From positions 1 to 32,465 of the forward strand of contig JANRMF010000102.1 of assembly GCA_033761815.1 (NCBI GenBank): a stretch of 32,465 bases of DNA. Direction: 5' to 3'. Origin of the DNA: JANRKH01 sp033761815 (GTDB lineage Bacteria; Pseudomonadota; Alphaproteobacteria; Rickettsiales; Rickettsiaceae). Both the position numbers and the translations under genes were made by a program. Below are positions 26,653-32,465 of the stretch, in pieces. The notes under the pieces were generated by a model. It ran no database searches, had not been told where the DNA came from, and saw nothing but the letters and a program-made list of their open reading frames with translations. Positions within the stretch are counted from its first letter, which is position 1, and every line of letters begins with the position of its first letter.

Positions 26653-26885
26653 GAAGCTATGTTTAAAATTCAAATTTTCATATTTGACACCAGAGATTCT
26701 GTACTTTCTATTCTTTTTTCAATTTCCGGACTATTAGCTTGCGCTAGCGGAAAAAATTGATTATAAATGTATAAATTAATCTATGACATCAAACAAATAT
26801 TGCCTTATCTTAGGATCTACTGAATTTAGCAGATTTGTACAAAGATTTTTCGCATAAATAATCACAACAAACAAAGAGATAAAAT

Positions 26886-27518
26886 ATGATTTTTTCAAAA
26901 GAAGCTAATCAAACCGAATATCCATTTACTCTCCCTAATTTGCCATATGCAACTTCTGATTTAGAGCCGCATATGAGCGCAGAAACATTCGAATATCATC
27001 ATAAAAAACACCATAATACATACGTAACCAATCTAAATAAATTATTAGAAAATAATGCAGATTTTGCATCTAAATCTCTAGAAGATATTATATTAGCTTC
27101 TGCTAAGGATGACAAATTAGCTGGCATTTTTAATAATGCAGCGCAGGTTTGGAATCATAGTTTTTTTTGGCATTCTATGAAAAAAGGCGGCGGAGGAAAA
27201 CCTTCCGGGTCTTTGCTTAGCCTCATTGAAAAAAGCTTTGATTCATACGAAAATTTTGCAGATTTATTCAAAAATGCTGGCATATCTCAGTTTGGCAGTG
27301 GATGGGTTTGGCTTGTTTTTGAGTCTGATTCTTTAAAAATTGTAAAAACATCAAATGCAGCAACTCCAATTACAAATAACCAACTGCCGCTTTTATGCTG
27401 CGATGTATGGGAACATGCCTATTACATTGATCACAGAAATAATAGAGCAGGATTTTTGTCAGTCTTTTTAGACAATCTTGCAAACTGGGATTTTGCAGAG
27501 AAAAATTTAGTTTTTTAA
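26886..27518 (+). CDS. sodB: Superoxide dismutase, iron/manganese family (Fe-type likely)
   Basis: A 210-residue metalloenzyme that dismutates superoxide. Metal ligands by alignment to FeSOD are H38 (in EYHHKKHH), H91 (in QVWNHSFFW), D173 and H177 (in DVWEHAYY). The QFGSGW segment (135-140) and the second-shell pattern favour iron, though metal choice is not certain by eye. There is no signal peptide, so it is cytoplasmic. ATG 26886 gives about ten residues more than the shortest homologues. A weak promoter candidate (TTTGTA 26834-26839, AATAAT 26857-26862) lies upstream. It is followed by trxB, which has its own promoter candidate. Confidence 0.95.
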   Translation: MIFSKEANQTEYPFTLPNLPYATSDLEPHMSAETFEYHHKKHHNTYVTNLNKLLENNADFASKSLEDIILASAKDDKLAGIFNNAAQVWNHSFFWHSMKKGGGGKPSGSLLSLIEKSFDSYENFADLFKNAGISQFGSGWVWLVFESDSLKIVKTSNAATPITNNQLPLLCCDVWEHAYYIDHRNNRAGFLSVFLDNLANWDFAEKNLVF

Positions 27519-27546
27519 TTGCACAAAATTATTATAAATATATAAT
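27519..27546 (+). promoter_or_regulatory. Candidate promoter of trxB-pyrG
   Basis: TTGCAC (27519-27524) and a perfect TATAAT (27541-27546) are 16 bases apart, directly after the sodB stop and about 30 bases before the trxB ATG. Confidence 0.5.
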
Positions 27547-27574
27547 CACAATTTTTAAAAAATCATAAGTAAAT

Positions 27575-28507
27575 ATGGATAATAAATCAGATGTAATTAT
27601 TTTAGGTTCGGGTCCCGCTGGATGCACTGCTGCAATTTATGCGGCAAGAGCAAATCTTAAACCTATTCTAATTCATGGTCCGCAACCAGGCGGTCAACTA
27701 ACTATTACAACAGATGTGGAAAATTACCCCGGTTTTGCGGAATTGATCCAAGGCCCCGCTTTGATGGATCAGATGATTCAGCAAGCAAAGAAAGTTGGCA
27801 CTAGATTTGCCGAGGATTTGATTGAATCTGTGAATTTCTCGTCAAGGCCGTTTAAATTAAAGGGGATAACAGGGGTGATTTATGAGGCAGGTAGCCTTAT
27901 TATATCAACAGGGGCGCAGGCAAAATGGCTTGGGCTGGAATCTGAGAAAAAATTTCAGGGATTTGGTGTTTCCGGGTGTGCAACCTGCGATGGATTTTTC
28001 TTCAAACAAAAAGAAGTAGTGGTGATAGGAGGGGGAAATACCGCGGTAGAAGAGGCTATTTACCTCACTAATCATGCATCCAAAGTAACTTTAATTCATA
28101 GGCGCGATTCTCTAAGGGCTGAAAAAATAGCTCAGGACAGGCTCTTTGCGAACCCAAAAATAGAGGTAATCTGGGATAGTGTTGCAGAAGAAATTATTGG
28201 CGAGGAAAAGCCAAGGTCAGTAACGGGGATTGTAATTAAAAATCTAAAAACAAATCAGAAAAGCACTATCAAAGCAGATGGTATATTCATCGCAATTGGT
28301 CACAAGCCAAATACAGATATGTTCAAAGACTCGATTGAGCTAGATGCAGAAGGTTATATAATAACAAAACCTGGCACTACTTTCACTAATATAGAGGGTG
28401 TTTTTGCCTGCGGAGATGTGCAGGACAAAATTTACAGACAAGCAGTCACTGCAGCCGGCACTGGATGTATGGCGGCACTGGATGCAGAGCGTTTTTTAAG
28501 TAAGTAA
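27575..28507 (+). CDS. trxB: Thioredoxin reductase
   Basis: A 310-residue flavoenzyme that passes electrons from NADPH to thioredoxin. It has the FAD-binding GSGPAGCTAAIYAA (residues 11-24), the redox-active pair C135-A-T-C138 followed by DG, the NADPH-binding GGGNTAVEEA and the late FAD motif GVFACGDVQD. The length is typical. pyrG follows after 15 bases, so the two are probably co-transcribed. Together with Bcp and SodB it forms the redox-defence set in this window. Confidence 0.96.
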   Translation: MDNKSDVIILGSGPAGCTAAIYAARANLKPILIHGPQPGGQLTITTDVENYPGFAELIQGPALMDQMIQQAKKVGTRFAEDLIESVNFSSRPFKLKGITGVIYEAGSLIISTGAQAKWLGLESEKKFQGFGVSGCATCDGFFFKQKEVVVIGGGNTAVEEAIYLTNHASKVTLIHRRDSLRAEKIAQDRLFANPKIEVIWDSVAEEIIGEEKPRSVTGIVIKNLKTNQKSTIKADGIFIAIGHKPNTDMFKDSIELDAEGYIITKPGTTFTNIEGVFACGDVQDKIYRQAVTAAGTGCMAALDAERFLSK

Positions 28508-28522
28508 ATTTAACAGTAAAAT

Positions 28523-30163
28523 ATGAATAAAAAGACAAAATACATTTTTGTAACAGGGGGGGTTGTTTCTTCTTTGGGAAAAGGCCTTGTAAGCGCAAGT
28601 CTTGGAGCGTTGCTACAAGCAAGAGGCTTTAAGGTAAGACTCAGAAAGCTTGACCCATATTTAAATGTTGATCCTGGAACCATGAGTCCAACACAGCACG
28701 GGGAAGTATTCGTTACAGATGATGGTGCAGAAACTGATCTTGATATAGGTCACTATGAGAGATTTACCGGAATTAATGCAAAAAAAGGTGATAGTATCAC
28801 TACTGGGCAAATATATTTAAAGCTCATTGAGAAGGAAAGAAAGGGTGAATATCTTGGCGCAACAGTTCAAATTATACCCCACGTGACTGACTTAATTAAA
28901 GATTTTATCCTCAAAGACTCAGATAATGAGGATTTTGTTTTGTGCGAAATAGGAGGTACAGTCGGGGATATTGAGGGTCAGCCATTTTTTGAAGCTATAA
29001 GGCAAATCGGATATGAAATGGGTAAAAATAGGGTTGCGTTTGTGCATCTGACTTTAGTACCATATCTTGCAGCTGCAAAGGAGCTCAAAACAAAGCCAAC
29101 TCAGCACTCAGTCAAGGAGCTAAGATCGATCGGAATCCAGCCCAATATCTTAATTTGCAGAGCAGATAGGGAAATACCCGAAAAAGAGCTCAAAAAAATA
29201 GCCCAGTTTTGCAATATACCAGAAAAAGCTGTGATATCTGCGATTGACTCTAAGCTAATTTACGAAGTTCCTTTATTGCTGAATCACTTTGGACTTGATA
29301 AAGAAGTGCTAGACTCTCTTGAGATGGAGTATAAAGATGATATCGACCTAACAAAATGGCAAAATATAGTAGAGAAGGCAAAAACTCACTATAAAGAAAT
29401 AACCATTGCAATAGCGGGTAAATATACAAAACTCAGTGATGCCTACAAATCAATTATAGAAGCTTTAAGTCATGCGGCTATCGAGAATAATGTCAAACTT
29501 AACATAAAGTGGATAAATTCTCGTAATATAACGGACAAAAATATAGAAGAGAAAACCAAGGATATTGATGGGATAATAGTGCCTGGTGGGTTTGGAATTG
29601 ATGGAGTAAATGGCAAGATTCTTGCAGCAAACTATGCAAGAAAAGCTAAAATACCGTATTTTGGAATATGTTTTGGGATGCAGATTGCAGTAATTGAAAT
29701 AGCAAGAAACGTTGCTCAGATAGAAGATGCCTCTTCTTCCGAATTTGGTCCATGCAAAAATAATGTTGTAGCTATGATGACGGAATGGATGAAGGATAAA
29801 AAGCTAGAAACAAGAAGTCAGAGCCAGGATTTAGGGGGTACATTAAGACTTGGAAGCTATGAATGCATGCTCAAAGAAGGCTCTCTTGCGCGCAAGATTT
29901 ACGGAAGAGATAGTATAAGAGAAAGACATAGGCATAGGTATGAAGTTAATACTGATTATAGAGAAATTCTCGAAAAGTCGGGTGTAACATTTTCAGGTCT
30001 ATCTCCTGATGGACTTCCAGAAATAATTGAGCTTAAGGAACATCCTTGGTTTATAGGCGTACAGTTTCATCCGGAGCTTAAATCTAGACCATTCGCACCC
30101 CATCCTCTTTTTAACTCATTCGTAAAGACTATAGCAGAACGTAAGGAGAAAATGCCAAACTAG
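28523..30163 (+). CDS. pyrG: CTP synthase
   Basis: A 546-residue cytoplasmic enzyme that aminates UTP to CTP with glutamine and ATP. The synthetase domain begins KYIFVTGGVVSSLGKGL (residues 6-22) with its P-loop, and carries the EIGGTVGDIEGQPF segment. The C-terminal glutaminase domain has the triad C383 (GICFGMQ), H516 and E518 (FHPE), and a RHRHRYEVN segment. Full length for the family. Its stop codon lies in the loop of an intrinsic terminator. Confidence 0.97.
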   Translation: MNKKTKYIFVTGGVVSSLGKGLVSASLGALLQARGFKVRLRKLDPYLNVDPGTMSPTQHGEVFVTDDGAETDLDIGHYERFTGINAKKGDSITTGQIYLKLIEKERKGEYLGATVQIIPHVTDLIKDFILKDSDNEDFVLCEIGGTVGDIEGQPFFEAIRQIGYEMGKNRVAFVHLTLVPYLAAAKELKTKPTQHSVKELRSIGIQPNILICRADREIPEKELKKIAQFCNIPEKAVISAIDSKLIYEVPLLLNHFGLDKEVLDSLEMEYKDDIDLTKWQNIVEKAKTHYKEITIAIAGKYTKLSDAYKSIIEALSHAAIENNVKLNIKWINSRNITDKNIEEKTKDIDGIIVPGGFGIDGVNGKILAANYARKAKIPYFGICFGMQIAVIEIARNVAQIEDASSSEFGPCKNNVVAMMTEWMKDKKLETRSQSQDLGGTLRLGSYECMLKEGSLARKIYGRDSIRERHRHRYEVNTDYREILEKSGVTFSGLSPDGLPEIIELKEHPWFIGVQFHPELKSRPFAPHPLFNSFVKTIAERKEKMPN

Positions 30164-30178
30164 CATTTGAATTTTTTT
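30150..30178 (+). terminator. Intrinsic terminator overlapping the pyrG stop codon
   Basis: AAATGC (30150-30155) pairs with GCATTT (30163-30168) around a 7-base loop. Three bases later comes a run of seven T residues (30172-30178). The pyrG TAG sits in the loop and the first base of the right arm, so ribosomes finishing pyrG would mask the hairpin. Confidence 0.65.
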
Positions 30179-30192
30179 ATCAAAATAACACC

Positions 30193-30221
30193 TTGACTAC
30201 ATGAAATTTACCAACTAACAT
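30193..30221 (+). promoter_or_regulatory. Promoter candidate of the VanX-type dipeptidase
   Basis: TTGACT (30193-30198) and TAACAT (30216-30221) are separated by exactly 17 bases, following the pyrG terminator. The predicted start leaves a leader of about 20 bases with no clear Shine-Dalgarno before ATG 30249. Confidence 0.6.
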
Positions 30222-30248
30222 TTTAAAATGTAATTAGTGGTGTTTTTG

Positions 30249-30929
30249 ATGAAAAAAAACTTAATCCTCCCTCAAGGTTTTGTATTTTTGAAGGATATAG
30301 ATAGCTCAATAATCCAAAGCGTTAGATACAGAACCTCTAATAATTTTACAGGAAGAGTAGTAGAAGGGTGCTATGATGAAATTATTTGTACTTATGAAGC
30401 AGCGGTAAGTCTAACCAATGCTCAAGCAAGTCTAAAGCAGAAAAACTATGAATTAGTTGTGTATGATGGATATAGGCCAGCCAGAGTTCCTTTAAGATGG
30501 ATGGAATGGAGTAAAGATGAGGAAGACATTATCGCAAAGCCATTTTATTACCCAACAATTAGCAAAGAGGATATGTTTGCCCTTGGATATGTCTCTGAAA
30601 AATCTAGTCACAGTAGGGGTAGTACGTTTGAGGTAAGCTTGATAGAATTTGGTAAAGAGATCTCTGAAATTGAGTACCTCAATACAACTCTCACAAGCGG
30701 CAAGGAAATTCCCTTTCTTGATGATGGAACAGTTAATATGGGCTCAAGTTTTGACTTGTTTCACGAAGCCTCGTGGCACGATTCCAATCTTATCAACCAA
30801 GATTCAAGGCAATTGAGAGATCTACTCAGAACAGAGATGGTAGGAGCGGGCTTTGTTCCCTACAAGTCAGAATGGTGGCATTACACCCTACAAGATGAGC
30901 CATTTCCAGATACTTATTTTGACTTCTGA
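30249..30929 (+). CDS. D-alanyl-D-alanine dipeptidase, VanX/DdpX family
   Basis: A 226-residue zinc peptidase expected to cut free D-Ala-D-Ala. YDGYRPARVP (residues 72-81) carries the substrate-binding arginine region. The zinc site is H121 in SSHSRGSTFE and H211 in SEWWHY, with the catalytic base E208. The third ligand, an Asp seven residues after the first His in VanX, is Glu here (E128). NMGSSFDLF (163-171) is also typical. No signal peptide is visible, so a cytoplasmic role in recycling or using D-Ala-D-Ala is likelier than vancomycin resistance: no vanHA partners are nearby. ATG 30249 is preferred over in-frame GTG codons at 30237 and 30240. It has its own strong promoter candidate and is flanked by pyrG and a His-rich gene. 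Confidence 0.88.
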   Translation: MKKNLILPQGFVFLKDIDSSIIQSVRYRTSNNFTGRVVEGCYDEIICTYEAAVSLTNAQASLKQKNYELVVYDGYRPARVPLRWMEWSKDEEDIIAKPFYYPTISKEDMFALGYVSEKSSHSRGSTFEVSLIEFGKEISEIEYLNTTLTSGKEIPFLDDGTVNMGSSFDLFHEASWHDSNLINQDSRQLRDLLRTEMVGAGFVPYKSEWWHYTLQDEPFPDTYFDF

Positions 30930-31010
30930 TTAGTTCGGCTTTAACCGAGATAACATAATCACCCAAAAACAACATAGATTAGAATAGTAAGATCTTTTAC
31001 TAGTTTTTGA

Positions 31011-31039
31011 TTGATGAAATTAATATTTCTTGGTTTAAT
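31011..31039 (+). promoter_or_regulatory. Candidate promoter of the His-rich mini-protein
   Basis: TTGATG (31011-31016) and TTTAAT (31034-31039) are 17 bases apart. The predicted leader is about 25 bases and contains a good GAGGA Shine-Dalgarno (31063-31067). Confidence 0.45.
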
Positions 31040-31071
31040 GTAACTCTAACAATTAAATTCATGAGGAAATT

Positions 31072-31269
31072 ATGAAAAAACTTACTACTTTGATGGCTGC
31101 TATTTTTGGACTAACAACTTCTGCCTTTGCAGCTGAGCACTCTAAGCATGAAGAGCATCACCATCATAAAAAAGATCACAAAGAAAAAGAGATGGAAGGG
31201 GACAAAGAAAAAGCGATGGAAGAGCATCACCATCACAAAGAAGCTAACAAAGAGCACAAAAAACACTAA
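31072..31269 (+). CDS. Small secreted histidine-rich protein
   Basis: A 65-residue protein with a clear signal peptide (MKKLTTLMAAIFGLTTSAFA, cut after residue 20 or so). The mature part of about 45 residues is almost entirely His, Lys and Glu, with about 13 histidines including two HHHH runs in EEHHHHK contexts. This suggests periplasmic metal binding or storage (Zn, Ni, Cu or Co), but no enzyme or known chaperone domain is present, so the role is inference. A strong GAGGA Shine-Dalgarno is placed just before ATG 31072, and a promoter candidate lies upstream, which argues that it is a real gene. The two halves of the mature region are a DNA-level duplication. It stands alone, after the VanX-type gene. 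Confidence 0.75.
   Translation: MKKLTTLMAAIFGLTTSAFAAEHSKHEEHHHHKKDHKEKEMEGDKEKAMEEHHHHKEANKEHKKH
31164..31220 (+). repeat. Imperfect tandem duplication inside the His-rich gene
   Basis: Two near-identical runs of AAAGAAAAAGNGATGGAAG (about 31179-31197 and 31206-31224, one mismatch) sit between two copies of the GAAGAGCATCACCATCA block (from about 31150 and 31219). The duplication explains the repeated protein blocks. Exact borders are approximate. Confidence 0.45.
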
Positions 31270-31642
31270 AATATCAGAGATTTCTGGGATGTTTGGTTTA
31301 CAGCCCAGAGCCTCTAATAACGATATTCTTAGGTAGCCCTCGCGTATAAATATGTAGGAAAGCCATTAGATTATCAAGCTATAATTCCGAAGATTCGAGG
31401 CAAACTAAATAATCCCAACTCGGAATAGATTAAGCTCACAGGAGAGGAGCTAAATTCCCTAAAGAACAATAAAGAGAATATAAATTAACTACAATTCTAG
31501 CTAGAGACTCAAGATAGACTTCATGGAAGAAGAGTGGGGATATGGAGGTTATTTATGAATGGATCCACCTTTTCACGGGGATGACAGGGGAAATGACGGC
31601 TATGATAGATGGCACCGATGTCATTCCCGCGGAGGCAGGAAT
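31270..31642. other. 373-base spacer without an intact gene
   Basis: Between the His-rich gene and ileS there is no credible intact gene on either strand. The stretch holds a decayed coding remnant (31289-31488) and most of an inverted-repeat element (31559-31646). No terminator for the His-rich gene was recognised. Confidence 0.6.
31289..31488 (+). pseudogene. Decayed coding remnant, family unknown
   Basis: From 31333 to 31488 one frame reads about 51 codons with a single internal TAG at 31426-31428. The first piece includes KYVGKPLDYQAIIPKIRGK, and the second includes IKLTGEELNSLKNNKENI. Both have the composition of a real hydrophilic protein, and the two pieces are in the same frame. Upstream, from ATG 31289, a different frame reads MFGLQPRASNNDIL before a stop, which suggests an additional frameshift near 31330. 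I do not recognise the parent protein. It could also be chance; the piece is short. Confidence 0.3.
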
Positions 31643-31646
31643 CTAT
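31559..31646. repeat. Imperfect inverted-repeat element of the dispersed 'VIPAxAGI' type
   Basis: Arm 31559-31586 and arm 31619-31646 are imperfect reverse complements (about 18 of 28 positions). The right arm matches the pattern of the widespread proteobacterial repeat with the core GTCATTCCCGCG and GGAATC, which spuriously translates as VIPAxAGI, as it does here. A further ATGAC copy at about 31592 extends the left arm. The right arm covers the ileS stop codon. This looks like a small non-coding mobile or palindromic element, now partly decayed. Confidence 0.6.
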
Positions 31647-32465
31647 AAAATGTTTCTCAGATTTATTTTTACTAAAAGCCCATCTATTTCGCAATTTCTT
31701 GTAAAAACCTTACCATCATCCATTCTCTCTTGTATTATGAATGATAAAGTCTGCTCCTCTATAAAGGATCTAAATTCATCTATAGATTGGTTGATGATCA
31801 TATCTTCTGATACGATATTAAGCTCAATTTTATCTGATATGTTGAATTTCGCCTCCTTTCTGCAAGACTGAATAAATCTGATTACATCCCTTGCGTAACC
31901 TTCTCTAATTAAACCTTCAGAAACTGATCCATCAAGCACAACAAGCCCCTCGCTATCTTGCAAAGATTTAGCAAATTCATTTTCGTTGGAAATTTTTGGC
32001 ACTAAAGAAATGCTACATTCTTCATGTTCTAAAATTTCACCAGCTATTTTGATTTTATCCCCTTCTTTTGACCAAACACCTTTTTTTGACTCAGAGATTA
32101 TGTCTTTAATTTTGCCGGGAAGTCTTTTACCTAGAATTTGGAAATTGATATTTAGCTTGAAATCAGCAAAATCTTCTAAATTATTCTCGAATAATACCTG
32201 CTTAACGTTGATCTCATCCATTATTATTTCTGAGAATTCTTCAAGACTATCATTATTACTTGCAATAATTTTTAGATTAGATAACGGCTGTCTAACTCTT
32301 AAGTTATTTGCATTTCTGATGAATAATGCGCTAGAGCATATATCCTGGACTTTATCCATTTTGACTACTAACATATCGTCATAAGGGATCATTGAATAAT
32401 CGGGGAAATATTGGAGATGCACACTATTTTGCGATATATAATCGCCTCCATTTATCCCTATATAC
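31643..32465 (-). CDS. ileS: Isoleucyl-tRNA synthetase, C-terminal part (5' end cut by window edge)
   Basis: The frame is open to the right edge and supplies about 273 C-terminal residues of a class I synthetase that charges tRNA-Ile. The GTG at 32422 is an internal valine in SVHLQYFPDY, not a start. The anticodon-binding domain is recognised from KVQDICSSALFIRNANNLRV (in line with the MD..V.DVCS..L.IR pattern) and RQPLSNLKI. The sequence is of the eukaryote-like IleS2 type known from Rickettsia, and the C-terminal zinc finger of standard bacterial IleS1 is absent. The last part ends in IDGLLVKINLRNIL, with its TAG stop lying inside a repeat element. Confidence 0.92.
   Translation of the reverse strand, partial: YIGINGGDYISQNSVHLQYFPDYSMIPYDDMLVVKMDKVQDICSSALFIRNANNLRVRQPLSNLKIIASNNDSLEEFSEIIMDEINVKQVLFENNLEDFADFKLNINFQILGKRLPGKIKDIISESKKGVWSKEGDKIKIAGEILEHEECSISLVPKISNENEFAKSLQDSEGLVVLDGSVSEGLIREGYARDVIRFIQSCRKEAKFNISDKIELNIVSEDMIINQSIDEFRSFIEEQTLSFIIQERMDDGKVFTRNCEIDGLLVKINLRNIL

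Noticed and set aside
26455..26673. Open frames across the tRNA-Gln region on both strands, including one with the LDSNQR peptide
   Set aside because: These are the well-known false translations of a tRNA gene; the cloverleaf explains the sequence, and the extended dapF N-terminus through it is not coding.
30249..30929. Vancomycin-resistance cassette
   Set aside because: Only a VanX-type gene is present; no VanH, VanA ligase or VanRS neighbours, and a Gram-negative envelope makes resistance an unlikely role.
31127..31336. Second frame inside the His-rich gene
   Set aside because: Low-complexity Lys/Thr/Ile translation of the same repeated DNA; the other frame has the signal peptide and Shine-Dalgarno.
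31542..31871. 109-codon plus-strand open frame over the repeat and the ileS end
   Set aside because: Its first part translates the dispersed repeat (VIPAEAGI) and the rest is antisense to ileS.
32420..32422. GTG as start of a 259-residue protein at the right edge
   Set aside because: The frame stays open to the edge and the upstream residues continue the IleRS pattern, so this is an internal valine.
1..32465. CRISPR array, prophage or insertion sequence
   Set aside because: No regularly spaced repeats, phage structural or integrase genes, or transposase frames with terminal repeats were seen.

Overview
The window looks like a chromosomal stretch of an AT-rich alphaproteobacterium, most likely a member of the Rickettsiales (inference). 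The pointers are: a low-GC base composition; housekeeping genes scattered in small unrelated operons; a eukaryote-like (IleS2-style) isoleucyl-tRNA synthetase C-terminus; AddB, AmpG, VanX, MlaA and WaaA homologues; and a copy of the 'VIPAxAGI'-type dispersed repeat. No phage, plasmid, CRISPR or intact insertion sequence is visible. Presence of WaaA (Kdo transferase), DapF, DacA, VanX and AmpG implies a cell with LPS and peptidoglycan metabolism. A class I fructose-bisphosphate aldolase argues for a lineage that kept part of the gluconeogenic or pentose route, unlike Rickettsia proper.

Layout. Bases 1-8855 (minus) form an envelope-centred run: asmA-like gene, ampG, a three-domain lplT-plsC-aas fusion, a bcp peroxiredoxin and the fbaB aldolase, which runs off the left edge. 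rimM and a D,D-carboxypeptidase (plus) follow, then convergent addB with a small DedA/YqaA-like membrane gene (minus). An MFS transporter (plus) faces a minus block of aspartate aminotransferase, waaA and an unrecognised 316-residue protein with a duplicated domain. A TPR/methyltransferase-like gene overlaps mlaA (plus). phrB-rsmD-radA and tRNA-Gln-dapF-mtaB (both minus) are translationally coupled operons. sodB, trxB-pyrG, a VanX-type dipeptidase and a tiny secreted His-rich protein run on the plus strand. After a 373-base stretch with a decayed coding remnant and an inverted-repeat element, the 3' part of ileS (minus) runs off the right edge.

Common themes are envelope upkeep (AsmA, LplT-Aas lysophospholipid repair, MlaA lipid traffic, Kdo transfer), peptidoglycan synthesis and recycling (DapF, DacA, VanX, AmpG), oxidative and UV defence (Bcp, SodB, TrxB, PhrB) and recombination repair (AddB, RadA).

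No clear new multi-gene system is visible. The best candidates for a closer look are the duplicated-domain protein (15353-16303), the secreted His-rich mini-protein (31072-31269), the VanX-like enzyme with Glu in place of a zinc-ligand Asp, the perfect terminator-like hairpin between two divergent genes (13957-13979), and the repeat that supplies the ileS stop codon. All similarity calls are made by eye from motifs; no search was run.
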